From Oscillospiraceae bacterium (GTDB lineage Bacteria; Bacillota; Clostridia; Oscillospirales; UBA644): DNA of 29,918 nt. The stretch lies in NCBI GenBank assembly GCA_015067385.1, contig SVMP01000004.1, positions 1-29,918 of the forward strand, read 5' to 3'. Under the pieces are notes generated by a model. It saw nothing but the letters and a program-made list of their open reading frames with translations. It was not told the DNA's origin and did not search any database. This document shows positions 1-8,182 of this stretch, piece after piece. Position numbers and translations under genes: made by a program. How positions within the stretch are numbered: the stretch's first letter is position 1; each line of letters begins with the position of its first letter.

Positions 1-450
1 ATCGTCGGACAGAGAATAGCCGAAAAAGACTGCGAAAACGGTTTTATTCTCGACGGTTTCCCCAGAACCATTCCTCAGGCTGAGGCTCTCGAAAACCTGC
101 TTGCGGAGCGCAACATTTCTCTTGATGCTGTTCTGTCTATTGAAGTAAACGATTCTGATATCGTTACTCGTATGTCAGGTCGCCGTGTATGTAAAAAATG
201 CGGCGCAAGTTATCATGTAGTATACAAACGTCCCAAGAATGGCAATCTCTGCGATAACTGTTCATCCGAACTTACAATAAGAGAAGATGATAAGGTCGAG
301 GTTGTTATTGATAGACTTGAAGCTTATCATAAGCAGACGGCTCCGCTCAAAGATTTCTACTCAGCTAAAGGTTTACTTGTTTCTGTCGAAGGTAAAGAAG
401 AGCTTGCTGATACTTCTGCCGCAGTAGACAGTGCAATCGATAACCTGTAA
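1..450 (+). CDS. adk: Adenylate kinase, 5'-truncated by the window edge
   Basis: Adenylate kinase converts ATP + AMP to 2 ADP in the cytosol. The reading frame is open from base 1, so the N-terminal P-loop lies outside the window; 149 residues remain of a usual 210-217. The visible part starts in the CORE domain with the AMP-site motif DGFPRT, followed by the LID entry GRRVC. The LID carries two Cys pairs (CKKC and CDNC), the zinc-binding form common in Gram-positive bacteria. The C-terminal helix includes RLEAYHKQT and PLKDFY, both typical. It ends with TAA and is followed 19 bases later by map, as in the standard Clostridia/Bacilli ribosomal operon. Identification is by family motifs and context. 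Confidence 0.97.
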   Translation: MVGQRIAEKDCENGFILDGFPRTIPQAEALENLLAERNISLDAVLSIEVNDSDIVTRMSGRRVCKKCGASYHVVYKRPKNGNLCDNCSSELTIREDDKVEVVIDRLEAYHKQTAPLKDFYSAKGLLVSVEGKEELADTSAAVDSAIDNL

Positions 451-469
451 GGCTGTATAGGTAAATATA

Positions 470-1219
470 ATGATTATTATTAAAAATCGCCGTGAGATCG
501 ATCTTATGCGTAAAGCCGGTGCAATTGCTGCCGAAGCTCTCGCAAGAGGCGGTGAGGCTGTAAAGCCCGGTGTTTCAACAAAACACATAAACGATCTTAT
601 GGAAAAGTTCATCAGGAGTAGAAATGCGTATCCCTCGTTTTTAAACTACGGCGGCTTCCCTGCTTCCGCGTGCATTTCGATAAATGACGAGGTAATCCAC
701 GGAATCCCTTCGGATACGCGTATCATTCAGGATGGAGATATTGTGAGTATTGATGTCGGTGTTCTGCTCAACGGCTACCATGCCGACACCGCAAACACCT
801 TTCCCGCCGGTACCGTCAGCGGGGAGGCGCTGAAACTGATCGATGTAACAAAAGGCTCTTTCTGGGAAGGCATGAAATATGCCACAGCCGGAAAACGACT
901 CGGTGATATCGGTCATGCGATAAGCGCGCACGCCGTAAAGAACGGATGCTCTGTTGTTTACGAATATGTCGGACATGGCGTTGGAACACAACTTCACGAA
1001 GAACCGAATGTTCCTAACTATGGAATGCAGGGCAAAGGCAGACGTCTTGAAGAAAACATGACGATCGCTGTCGAGCCGATGATAAATCAGGGTGTTCCCG
1101 ATGTTAAGCAGCTTTCGGATAAATGGACTGTAGTTACAAAAGACGGTAAGCTTTCGGCTCATTATGAGCATACGATCGCGATAACAAAAGATGAGCCGTT
1201 AATACTCACATCTCTGTAG
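470..1219 (+). CDS. map: Methionine aminopeptidase, type I
   Basis: This enzyme removes the initiator Met from nascent proteins; it is cytosolic and needs two divalent metals. The 249-residue product has the compact type I length without an N-terminal zinc-finger extension. Visible metal-ligand segments are SIDVGV and HADTANTF (two Asp), GHGVGTQLHEEP (His), AVEPMI (Glu) and HYEHTIAI (Glu), in the usual order for the family. The segment NDEVIHGIP is also characteristic. The ATG at 470 follows a weak AGGT-type ribosome binding site, and the gene lies between adk and the KOW-domain gene, as expected. Nothing abnormal is seen. Confidence 0.97.
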   Translation: MIIIKNRREIDLMRKAGAIAAEALARGGEAVKPGVSTKHINDLMEKFIRSRNAYPSFLNYGGFPASACISINDEVIHGIPSDTRIIQDGDIVSIDVGVLLNGYHADTANTFPAGTVSGEALKLIDVTKGSFWEGMKYATAGKRLGDIGHAISAHAVKNGCSVVYEYVGHGVGTQLHEEPNVPNYGMQGKGRRLEENMTIAVEPMINQGVPDVKQLSDKWTVVTKDGKLSAHYEHTIAITKDEPLILTSL

Positions 1220-1227
1220 GAGATCAT

Positions 1228-1518
1228 ATGGATAGTAGCGACATTGGCAAAGGGTGTATAGTTGAATCAATAGCAGGCAGAGATAAAGATCATCTTTTTA
1301 TCGTGCTTGAAACTATCGGCGAATATGCGCTTTTGGTTGATGGAAAAATCCGCAGGATCGAAAATCCTAAGCGAAAAAAAATAAAACACTTACGTTTCCA
1401 CGCTTTGCGCGACGACGTTCGTGTCTATTCTAAAATAATGGCCGGAATAAGGCCTGATAATGCGGAAATACGTAAGACAATAGCTCTTTTCGTAAATTCC
1501 GATAAAGTAAGCTCTTGA
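1228..1518 (+). CDS. KOW-domain RNA-binding protein (L14e-like)
   Basis: A 96-residue basic protein of the small KOW family that Clostridia often encode between map and infA, related in fold to the archaeal/eukaryotic ribosomal protein L14e group. The start DIGKGCIVESIAGRDKD has the KOW pattern (G-x-V-x-S-x-A-G-R-D), followed by a beta-rich half and a basic stretch NPKRKKIKHL. A role in ribosome or RNA binding is inferred from fold and location; I know of no well-defined function. The ribosome binding site AGGAG overlaps the map stop codon, and the TGA stop at 1516-1518 leads directly into the infA ribosome binding site, so it is co-translated with its neighbours. Confidence 0.88.
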   Translation: MDSSDIGKGCIVESIAGRDKDHLFIVLETIGEYALLVDGKIRRIENPKRKKIKHLRFHALRDDVRVYSKIMAGIRPDNAEIRKTIALFVNSDKVSS

Positions 1519-1532
1519 AGGAGGTTAAACAC

Positions 1533-1766
1533 TTGGCAAAAGAAAATTTGATAGTGGTCGAAGGTGTTATCGTTGATACTCTTCCGAACACAAAGTTTAT
1601 AGTCGAACTTCCCAACGGACATAAGATTGACGCTTATATTTCCGGAAGAATGCGTGAAAACAACATACGCATCATGCTCGGAGACCGCGTGGAAGTCGAG
1701 ATGTCACCTTATGACCTTACCAAGGGCAGGATCACTTTCCGCGGAGTTCGTAAGAGAAATCCGTAA
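1533..1766 (+). CDS. infA: Translation initiation factor IF-1
   Basis: IF-1 is a single S1/OB-fold protein that occupies the 30S A site during initiation. I place the start at the TTG of 1533, which is 6 bases after the strong ribosome binding site AAGGAGGTT (1518-1526). The reading begins MAKENLIVVEGVIVD and gives 77 residues, close to the usual 72. An upstream in-frame TTG at 1515 precedes the ribosome binding site and would add six residues not found in the family, so I reject it. Typical motifs are PNTKFIVELPNGH, ISGRMR, LGDRVEVEMSPYD and GRITFR. It sits directly before rpmJ. Confidence 0.97.
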   Translation: MAKENLIVVEGVIVDTLPNTKFIVELPNGHKIDAYISGRMRENNIRIMLGDRVEVEMSPYDLTKGRITFRGVRKRNP

Positions 1767-1830
1767 GAAGTGTCCTTCTTATAACCAGATTAACCGTAAT
1801 TAGTTGAATGAAACCGAGGAGGTAATTCAA

Positions 1831-1944
1831 ATGAAGGTACGTCCTTCCGTTAAACCGATGTGCGATAAGTGCAAGGTTATAAAGAGAAAAGGTAAAGTAA
1901 TGGTAATATGCGAAGACCCTAAGCATAAACAGAGACAGGGTTAA
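1831..1944 (+). CDS. rpmJ: 50S ribosomal protein L36
   Basis: L36 is the smallest large-subunit ribosomal protein. The 37-residue product starts MKVRPSVKPMCDKCK and ends KHKQRQG. It has three Cys (11, 14, 27) and His32 in the spacing of the zinc-ribbon (C+) form. The ATG follows a good ribosome binding site, GAGGAGGT, at about 1816-1823. The gene lies between infA and rpsM, its conserved place. Identification is unambiguous. Confidence 0.97.
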   Translation: MKVRPSVKPMCDKCKVIKRKGKVMVICEDPKHKQRQG

Positions 1945-1969
1945 TTAAATCGGAGGTGTATTCACAAGC

Positions 1970-2338
1970 ATGGCAAGAATAGCTGGCATCGATCTGCCGA
2001 ATAACAAACGCGTAGAAGTCGGTTTGACTTATATCTACGGTATCGGCATCAACAAATCCAGAACCATCTTAAGCGCAACAGGTGTAAATCCTGACACAAG
2101 AGTAAAGGATCTCACAGAAGAAGATCTCTCTGCTCTCCGTGAATATATAGATAAAAATGTAACAGTCGAAGGTGACCTTCGCAGAGCAGTAGCTCTCGAT
2201 ATCAAACGTCTCGTTGAAATCGGTTGCTACAGAGGCGTTCGCCACAGAAAGAACCTTCCCGTTCGTGGTCAGCGTACAAAAACAAACGCAAGAACTCGTA
2301 AAGGTCCGTCCAAGACCGTAGCGAATAAGAAGAAATAA
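1970..2338 (+). CDS. rpsM: 30S ribosomal protein S13
   Basis: S13 sits in the 30S head and contacts tRNA and the 50S subunit. The 122-residue length is standard. It begins MARIAGIDLPNNKRVEV, contains the helix-two-turn-helix motif with YIYGIG, and has the basic tail RGQRTKTNARTRKGPSK typical of the family. A ribosome binding site CGGAGGTG is at about 1951-1958. It is co-transcribed with rpmJ upstream and rpsK downstream. Confidence 0.98.
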   Translation: MARIAGIDLPNNKRVEVGLTYIYGIGINKSRTILSATGVNPDTRVKDLTEEDLSALREYIDKNVTVEGDLRRAVALDIKRLVEIGCYRGVRHRKNLPVRGQRTKTNARTRKGPSKTVANKKK

Positions 2339-2355
2339 GTTCGGAGGGAAATAAA

Positions 2356-2760
2356 ATGGCTAAAGCCGCAGCTAATAAAAAAACAACTGTAAAAAGACGT
2401 AGAGACAAAAAGAATATAGCCAAAGGTGCCGTTCATATCCTTTCCAGCTTCAATAATACCATCGTAACCATCACCGATGTCAACGGAAATGCAATTTCTT
2501 GGGCATCTGCAGGTGGACTTGGTTTCAGAGGTTCCAAAAAGAGCACCGCATTCGCAGCTCAGACCGCTGCTGAAACTGCAGCAAAAGCTTCTATGGAACA
2601 TGGTATGAAGTCTGTTGAAGTATATGTTAAAGGTCCCGGCCCCGGACGTGAGGCTGCTATCAGAGCGCTCCAGACAGCAGGCATGGAAGTTACCATGATC
2701 AAAGACGTTACACCTATCCCGCACAACGGCTGCCGTCCCCCGAAGCGCCGCCGTGTATAA
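2356..2760 (+). CDS. rpsK: 30S ribosomal protein S11
   Basis: S11 is located on the 30S platform and helps shape the mRNA exit path. The product has 134 residues. Family motifs are AHI/VHILSSFNNTIVTITD, ISWASAGGLGFRGSKKS and the C-terminal GCRPPKRRRV. The N-terminal 20 residues are Lys/Ala rich, a normal variable extension. A ribosome binding site CGGAGGG lies just before the ATG. The stop codon is immediately followed by the ribosome binding site of rpsD. Confidence 0.98.
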   Translation: MAKAAANKKTTVKRRRDKKNIAKGAVHILSSFNNTIVTITDVNGNAISWASAGGLGFRGSKKSTAFAAQTAAETAAKASMEHGMKSVEVYVKGPGPGREAAIRALQTAGMEVTMIKDVTPIPHNGCRPPKRRRV

Positions 2761-2778
2761 TTGGAGGTAAATTTACAG

Positions 2779-3405
2779 ATGGCAAGATACACAGGTCCTG
2801 TCTGCCGTATGTGCAGACGTGAAAAGGAAAAACTTTTCCTTAAAGGTGAAAAATGCTACTCGGATAAGTGCCCGATCACCAAAGGCGCTAAGGTTCCCGG
2901 TCAGCACGGTGCAAGCCGTAAAAAAGCTACCGGTTACGGTATCCAGTTCCGTGAAAAACAGAAGGTTAAGAGATACTACGGTATGCTCGAAAAACAGTTC
3001 CGTCTCTATTTTGATATAGCAAGCAAAAAAGAAGGCGTAACCGGTGATAACCTTCTCCGTATCTGCGAATCCAGACTCGACAACGTTGTTTACCGTCTCG
3101 GTTTCGCTATGTCCCGTGCAGAAGCTAAACAGCTCATCAACCACGGTCATTTCCTCGTAAACGGCAAGAAAGTAGATATTCCGTCCTACATCCTCGAAGT
3201 AGGTGACGTTATCGATATTAAAGCAGACAGCAAAGATTCCGCTAAGATCAAAGCTATCCTCGCTGCTAACGATCAGAAGCCCATTCCCAGCTGGCTCGAC
3301 CTCGATAAAAACACCTGCACAGGTAGGGTTGCAGATCTTCCCGATCCCGCAGGAATCGATCTCCCGATCGAAGTTCATCTTATCGTTGAGTTGTACTCCA
3401 AATAA
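2779..3405 (+). CDS. rpsD: 30S ribosomal protein S4
   Basis: S4 is a primary 16S rRNA-binding protein. I choose the ATG at 2779, after GGAGG at about 2763-2767; the in-frame TTG at 2761 overlaps the ribosome binding site region and is rejected. The product has 208 residues and starts MARYTGPVCRMCRREKEKL. The early Cys residues (VCRMC, then KCYSDKC) match the zinc-binding form of S4. The S4 RNA-binding domain is visible as LDNVVYRLGFAMSRAEAKQL followed by INHGHFLVNGKKVDIPS. The end has EVHLIVELYSK, typical of S4. A gap of about 100 bases separates it from rpoA. Confidence 0.98.
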   Translation: MARYTGPVCRMCRREKEKLFLKGEKCYSDKCPITKGAKVPGQHGASRKKATGYGIQFREKQKVKRYYGMLEKQFRLYFDIASKKEGVTGDNLLRICESRLDNVVYRLGFAMSRAEAKQLINHGHFLVNGKKVDIPSYILEVGDVIDIKADSKDSAKIKAILAANDQKPIPSWLDLDKNTCTGRVADLPDPAGIDLPIEVHLIVELYSK

Positions 3406-3416
3406 TAGTTTCTGAA

Positions 3417-3422
3417 TATAAT
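3417..3422 (+). promoter_or_regulatory. Possible internal promoter -10 element upstream of rpoA
   Basis: A perfect TATAAT hexamer occurs in the 103-base gap between rpsD and rpoA. The best upstream -35-like hexamer, TTGTAC at 3391-3396, is 20 bases away, longer than the preferred 16-18. An internal promoter for rpoA-rplQ is possible, but this is weak evidence in an AT-rich region. Confidence 0.25.
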
Positions 3423-3508
3423 CAAACCGCTTCGTTGATATCGGGCAGTGACGGGAGTTATAACTTGATAACAACGGCAGATATTTCACTAAAGAAAGGG
3501 TGCGTTAT

Positions 3509-4459
3509 ATGATAGAAATCCAAAAGCCTACAATTGATGTAGTTGAAGTTTCCGAAGACGGTACTTACGGTAAGTTCGTCGTTGAACCTCTTGAAAGAGG
3601 ATATGGAATCACTCTGGGTAACTCACTTCGCAGAATGCTTCTCTCCTCTCTTCAGGGCGCAGCTGTTACTTCAATCAAAATTGATGGCGTACAACACGAA
3701 TTTTCGACGATACCCGGCGTAAAAGAAGATGTCGCAGAGATCGTTCTTAACATGAAAGGTCTTATTGCGAGACTTCACGGATCGTCTTCCAAATTTGCAT
3801 ATATAGAAGCACAGGATGAAGGCGAAGTCACTGCGAAAGATATAAAAGCAGACAGCGATATTGAAATTTTGAATCCCGATATGCATATTGCGACTCTCTC
3901 CAAAGATTCCAGATTGTATATGGAGATCACAATCGGTACCGATAAAGGCTATATTCCTTCCGAAAGAAATAAGCCTGCTAATGCTCCTATCGGTCTTATC
4001 GCTATGGACTCTTCTCATTCTCCTGTATGCAAAGTTAATTACACCGTTCAGAATACCCGTGTCGGCAATATAACCGACTACGACAAGCTCGAAATGGAAG
4101 TCTGGACAAACGGCACTATTTCCGCTCGTACCGCTGTTTCCATGTCTGCTAAGATCCTCAGCGAACATCTTACTTTGTTCATCGATCTTGCAGAACCTCA
4201 GGAAATGGCTGAAGAAGTTTGGAAGGGTGACGAGATCGAAAGCAAAGAAAAGATACTCAGCATGACTATCGAAGAACTCGATCTCTCCGTTCGTTCTTTC
4301 AACTGCCTTAAGAGAGCCGGCATCAATACTGTGGATGACCTTATTAATAAGTCTCCCGAAGAAATGATGCGCGTTCGTAACTTGGGTAAAAAATCTCTCG
4401 AAGAAGTAATTGTTAAACTTGAATCATACGGATTGCAATTTGCATTAGACAAAGAATAA
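3509..4459 (+). CDS. rpoA: RNA polymerase alpha subunit
   Basis: Alpha dimerises to nucleate RNA polymerase assembly, and its C-terminal domain binds UP elements and activators. The ATG at 3509 (after AAAGAAAGG) gives 316 residues starting MIEIQKPTIDVVEVSEDG, matching the usual Bacillota start; the GTG at 3500 is rejected because it lies too close to the ribosome binding site. The N-terminal domain (about 1-230) shows EPLERGYGITLGNSLRRMLL and the PGVKEDVAEIVLN segment. The C-terminal domain (about 250-316) shows LSVRSFNCLKRAGI and RNLGKKSLEEV, the UP-element binding helices. It is followed by rplQ. Confidence 0.98.
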   Translation: MIEIQKPTIDVVEVSEDGTYGKFVVEPLERGYGITLGNSLRRMLLSSLQGAAVTSIKIDGVQHEFSTIPGVKEDVAEIVLNMKGLIARLHGSSSKFAYIEAQDEGEVTAKDIKADSDIEILNPDMHIATLSKDSRLYMEITIGTDKGYIPSERNKPANAPIGLIAMDSSHSPVCKVNYTVQNTRVGNITDYDKLEMEVWTNGTISARTAVSMSAKILSEHLTLFIDLAEPQEMAEEVWKGDEIESKEKILSMTIEELDLSVRSFNCLKRAGINTVDDLINKSPEEMMRVRNLGKKSLEEVIVKLESYGLQFALDKE

Positions 4460-4478
4460 GGAAGGAGGCTACTGCCAA

Positions 4479-4817
4479 ATGGGAACTCGCAAACTCGGCA
4501 GATCTACCGATCACAGAATTTCCATGCTTCGCGGAATGGTTACTTATCTTCTCGAAAACGGACAGATCGAAACCACCGCGACAAGAGCTAAGGAAGTTCG
4601 TTGCATCGCAGAAAAAATGATCACTTTAGGTAAACAGAATACATTGCACGCAAAAAGACAGGCACTCAGCTACATTACCAAGGAGGATGTTGTTAAGAAA
4701 CTCTTTGATGATATCGCTCCCAAGTATGCTGATCGTAACGGTGGTTATACTCGTATAATCAAAACCGGCCCCCGTCGCGGCGATGCTGCTGAAATGGCTA
4801 TCATTCAGCTTATCTAA
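4479..4817 (+). CDS. rplQ: 50S ribosomal protein L17
   Basis: L17 lies near the exit of the 50S peptide tunnel. The 112-residue length matches the short bacterial form. Motifs are KLGRSTDHRISMLRGMV at the start, ENGQIETTATRAKEVR, and RNGGYTRIIKTGPRRGDAAE near the end. The ribosome binding site is GGAAGGAGG at about 4460-4468. It is the last gene of the ribosomal operon and is followed by an intrinsic terminator at 4834-4866. Confidence 0.98.
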   Translation: MGTRKLGRSTDHRISMLRGMVTYLLENGQIETTATRAKEVRCIAEKMITLGKQNTLHAKRQALSYITKEDVVKKLFDDIAPKYADRNGGYTRIIKTGPRRGDAAEMAIIQLI

Positions 4818-4833
4818 TTAAAGATATATACTT

Positions 4834-4866
4834 AAAAACGGAGGAACGAAAGTTCTTCCGTTTTTT
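4834..4866 (+). terminator. Intrinsic terminator of the ribosomal/rpoA operon
   Basis: A 10-base stem pairs 4838-4847 (ACGGAGGAAC) with 4852-4861 (GTTCTTCCGT), with one G-T pair and the stable tetraloop GAAA. A-tracts before and a run of six T after the stem complete a rho-independent terminator, 17 bases after the rplQ stop. Confidence 0.92.
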
Positions 4867-4898
4867 CTTGTATACCTCTAAAAGTTAAAGTTTTGTCA

Positions 4899-4927
4899 TT
4901 GATTTTTTATTACTGTTATAGTATAAT
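4899..4927 (+). promoter_or_regulatory. Sigma-A type promoter of the iorA operon
   Basis: The -35 hexamer TTGATT (4899-4904) and -10 hexamer TATAAT (4922-4927) are separated by 17 bases. It lies in the 298-base gap between rplQ and iorA, which otherwise holds only the rplQ terminator. Transcription would start near 4934, leaving a leader of about 180 bases. I see no riboswitch or T-box consensus in that leader. Confidence 0.7.
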
Positions 4928-5115
4928 TATTAGTAAAGATAAAATTGATTATTATGTTTTTGTCAAATTTTAAAGTTATTTTACGGAAAGTGCCGTCTAA
5001 CAAACTGTCTTTTTACGGTATTTGGGCGTTTAATTAAATGAAAATCCGATTATATAATCGAATAAAATTACAAAAACATCAAATAACTGATTCTTCATTA
5101 CAAAGGATAGATATT

Positions 5116-6846
5116 ATGAGAAAATTATTATTGGGCAACGAAGCAGTCGCGCGCGGACTTTATGAACACGGTTGCCGTATCGTTTCGTCTTACCCCGGTA
5201 CTCCCTCCACAGAAATAACCGAATTTGCAGCAACTTACGATGCTCTTTATGCTGAATGGGCTCCTAATGAAAAAGTTGCGGTTGAAACTGCTATCGGCGC
5301 TTCTTTCGGAGGAGCAAGAGCTTTTGCCGCTATGAAACATGTCGGTCTTAATGTTGCTGCTGACCCTGTTTTTACATCTTCTTATACCGGCATAAATGCA
5401 GGTCTTATCATCGCTGTTGCAGATGACCCCGGTATGCATTCTTCTCAGAATGAGCAGGATTCCAGAAATTACGCAATTGCATCTAAGATCCCGATGCTCG
5501 AACCTTCGGATTCTACGGAATGCCGCGATTTTGTCGGCGTGGCTTACGAGATCTCCGAAAAATTTGACACTCCCGTATTCCTTCGTTTAACAACAAGGAT
5601 CGCTCACTCTCAGAGTCTTGTTGAACTTGGCGAAAGAACAGATGTCGGCGTTAAACCTTTTGAAAAAAATCCCAGAAAATATGTTATGACGCCCGCAAAT
5701 GCGATACCCAAGCATACTGTTGTTGAAAACAGAACAGCCGCTATTCGTGAATGGGCTGAAAATTGCTCTGTTAATACAGTAGAAGACAACGGAACTTCTA
5801 TCGGCGTTATTGCTGCAGGTACTTGCTATGATTACGCTAAAGAGGCACTTGCCGATAAAGCTTCATACCTTAAACTCGGTATGGTAAATCCTCTTCCCAT
5901 AAAACTTATTGCCGATTTCTGCGCTAAGTACGATAAAGTTTACGTTATTGAAGAGCTTGATCCCGTTATTGAAAATCATTGCAAATCAAACGGCTTTAAC
6001 GTTATAGGCAAGGAAGTATTCCCCCTCTGCGGCGAGATCAATTCTTCCATGATCAAAGAAAAGATCCTCGGTGAAAAAACAGAGATCGGTGCATCGTTTA
6101 CCGATCTTCCCGTTCGTCCTCCCGTTATGTGTTCGGGTTGTCCTCACAGAGGTATGTTCTATGTCCTTAAAAAGCTCGGCGTGTTTGTTAACGGCGATAT
6201 CGGTTGTTACACACTCGGCGGCGCGGCTCCCCTTAACGCCATTGATACTACTGTTTGTATGGGCTTCTCCGTTGCAGGTCTTCACGGCTTCCTGAAAGCT
6301 AACGGCGAAAGCAAAAAATCCGTAGCAGTTATCGGTGACTCTACATTTATCCATTCAGGAATTACAGGCCTTATCAATATGGCTTACAACAGATCCTCCG
6401 GTACTGTTATCGTACTTGATAACTCTATTACCGGTATGACCGGTCATCAGCAGAATCCCTCCACAGGTGTTACTCTTAAAGGCGATATGACAACATCCGT
6501 TGATCTTGAGGCTCTTTGCAAAGCTGTAGGTATCAACAGGGTAAGAGTTGTCGATCCTCAGGAAATAAACGAAGTTGAAAAGATCGTTAAAGAAGAACTT
6601 GAAGCAGACGAACCGAGCGTTATCATCGCAAGAAGACCTTGCGTTATGATCAAAAAAGCAGTCATCAAGCCTCCGTACAGAATCGATCCCGATAAATGCA
6701 AAAAGTGCAAGATGTGTATGAAGATCGGTTGTCCGAGCCTTTCCGTCGATCCCGAAACAGGTAAGGTTTCTGTTGATAAGACTCTCTGTGTCGGCTGCGG
6801 TCTTTGCAAAAAACTTTGTAAATTCGACGCTATCTGCGAAAACTGA
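5116..6846 (+). CDS. iorA: Indolepyruvate:ferredoxin oxidoreductase, alpha subunit
   Basis: The thiamine-pyrophosphate subunit of the enzyme that converts aryl pyruvates (indole-, phenyl-, hydroxyphenylpyruvate) plus CoA to arylacetyl-CoA + CO2, reducing ferredoxin; the reverse is possible in anaerobes. The ATG at 5116 follows AAAGGA (5102-5107) and gives 576 residues starting MRKLLLGNEAVARGL; an in-frame ATG at 5038 adds 26 atypical residues and has no ribosome binding site. The N-terminal pyrimidine domain shows SSYPGTPSTEI. The TPP-domain region has CSGCPHRG, GDIGCYTLG and a GDSTF-to-N motif. The C-terminus is a two-cluster ferredoxin domain with Cys at 528/531/534/539 and 558/561/564/568. 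The partner iorB is two genes downstream. Confidence 0.95.
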   Translation: MRKLLLGNEAVARGLYEHGCRIVSSYPGTPSTEITEFAATYDALYAEWAPNEKVAVETAIGASFGGARAFAAMKHVGLNVAADPVFTSSYTGINAGLIIAVADDPGMHSSQNEQDSRNYAIASKIPMLEPSDSTECRDFVGVAYEISEKFDTPVFLRLTTRIAHSQSLVELGERTDVGVKPFEKNPRKYVMTPANAIPKHTVVENRTAAIREWAENCSVNTVEDNGTSIGVIAAGTCYDYAKEALADKASYLKLGMVNPLPIKLIADFCAKYDKVYVIEELDPVIENHCKSNGFNVIGKEVFPLCGEINSSMIKEKILGEKTEIGASFTDLPVRPPVMCSGCPHRGMFYVLKKLGVFVNGDIGCYTLGGAAPLNAIDTTVCMGFSVAGLHGFLKANGESKKSVAVIGDSTFIHSGITGLINMAYNRSSGTVIVLDNSITGMTGHQQNPSTGVTLKGDMTTSVDLEALCKAVGINRVRVVDPQEINEVEKIVKEELEADEPSVIIARRPCVMIKKAVIKPPYRIDPDKCKKCKMCMKIGCPSLSVDPETGKVSVDKTLCVGCGLCKKLCKFDAICEN

Positions 6847-6848
6847 TA

Positions 6849-8126
6849 ATGAAATATTTTTTGTCCGTTGTTTTAACATCTTTTTGCCTTCTCCTTGCTT
6901 CCTGCTCTTTTCTTACGGAATCGGTTCCCGAATACGATCCAACCGTAGATATAGATATTGAGCAAATAAAACAGGATTATCCTTCTGTAAGTAATGTTCC
7001 GGTTTTGTATATAGACATTGACCGCGAGCTCTGGCTTTTAGACCGTGATGAATATGTTTCGGCAACCGTCACGGCTCCCGATTCGAATTTGGTTGAGATC
7101 AATGCCAAGATCAAGGGTAGGGGCAATGCGTCCTGGCTGTTGCCTCAAAAACCTTATAATCTCAAATTCGAGACAGATGTTGATCTTTTCGGTTTGGGGG
7201 CAGAAAAATCGTGGGTGCTGATAACATTGTTTTACGACAAAACACTGCTTCGAAACTATCTTACTCTCGATTTAGCCAAGACAGTTTGCGGTGAATACGA
7301 GATGGATAAAATGTTTGTTGACGTTGTAATCAACGGAGAATATAACGGACTTTATCTTCTCACGGAAAAAGTCGAAGACAGCAAAACAAGAGTGGATCTG
7401 TCAAAAAAGAACGGTGATGTTCTTTTTGAGATCGAACAGGCATATCGGCACGATTATCATTGTGAGAACTGCATTGAGCTCGAAAGCGGCGCGCATCTGA
7501 CATTTAAAGAGCCTGAGCCCGAAGATCTTTCGCTCAGAGATTTTAAACTGAAGTACAGTCAGATGGAAGATTTTTTTGAAGCAGCGGATGATGCTATCAG
7601 ATCAAAAGATTTTTCACAGTTCTCCGATTATATAGATGTTGAATCTTTTATAAATTGGTATATTGTAAACGAATTCGTTAAAAATTTCGACTCACGATTC
7701 GTTACGAGTTGCTACTGTTATGTTAAAAACGGAAAACTTTTCATGGGTCCGTGTTGGGATTATGATACGTGTATGGGCAATCAGGATGTTGAAACATGTA
7801 TGGATCCTAAGGGATTTCATGTCAGAATAGCTCCGTGGTACGTTTCTCTTTTACGAAACGATGAATTCTATTCCATGCTTTGTAACCGTTGGGAAGAGCT
7901 TGTTTCAACAGGTGTGTTTGACCGTTTTATTCAAAATATCGATGAGCAGACCGAGTATCTTTCGGAAGCATCTGCAAATCACTTCGAACGTTGGCCCACC
8001 TCTTTAACGTCAGGCGATCTACGCGGCAAAAATGCTCTTTTTACATACGAAGAAGAGATAGATTATCTCAAAAATTGGATAGAAAAACGTATTGAATTTC
8101 TGAACAGCAAATGGAAAACAGAATAA
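6849..8126 (+). CDS. CotH-like kinase family lipoprotein
   Basis: A 425-residue predicted lipoprotein. The N-terminus is a short hydrophobic signal ending in the lipobox L-A-S-C (Cys19). The body matches the CotH family, named for a Bacillus spore-coat protein kinase: RGNASW (about residues 92-97), the NGEYNGLYLLTEKV segment, and GPCWDYDTCMGN, which corresponds to the family WDxD metal-binding motif. Relatives in anaerobes are often extracellular and of unknown target. The ATG lies 2 bases after the iorA stop, so translation is probably coupled to iorA. Its place between the two subunits of one enzyme is odd, because a surface protein has no obvious link to IorAB. Kinase activity is inferred from the family only. 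Confidence 0.88.
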   Translation: MKYFLSVVLTSFCLLLASCSFLTESVPEYDPTVDIDIEQIKQDYPSVSNVPVLYIDIDRELWLLDRDEYVSATVTAPDSNLVEINAKIKGRGNASWLLPQKPYNLKFETDVDLFGLGAEKSWVLITLFYDKTLLRNYLTLDLAKTVCGEYEMDKMFVDVVINGEYNGLYLLTEKVEDSKTRVDLSKKNGDVLFEIEQAYRHDYHCENCIELESGAHLTFKEPEPEDLSLRDFKLKYSQMEDFFEAADDAIRSKDFSQFSDYIDVESFINWYIVNEFVKNFDSRFVTSCYCYVKNGKLFMGPCWDYDTCMGNQDVETCMDPKGFHVRIAPWYVSLLRNDEFYSMLCNRWEELVSTGVFDRFIQNIDEQTEYLSEASANHFERWPTSLTSGDLRGKNALFTYEEEIDYLKNWIEKRIEFLNSKWKTE

Positions 8127-8182
8127 ATTCATTGATATAATAAATGTTTGAAAGTCTCTTTCAAATGAAAGGAATCTTTAAA

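Noticed and set aside
2773..3489. A 238-codon open frame on - opposite rpsD
   Set aside because: rpsD is unambiguous on +, and the antisense translation is low-complexity Phe/Cys-rich with no family signal.
5038..5115. An earlier in-frame ATG that would extend iorA by 26 residues
   Set aside because: No ribosome binding site precedes it, and the extra residues are AT-rich leader translation. The ATG at 5116 has AAAGGA and gives the usual family N-terminus.
4934..5115. A riboswitch or T-box in the leader of iorA
   Set aside because: The region is AT-rich with no T-box sequence, no strong stem and no terminator-antiterminator pair that I can find by eye.
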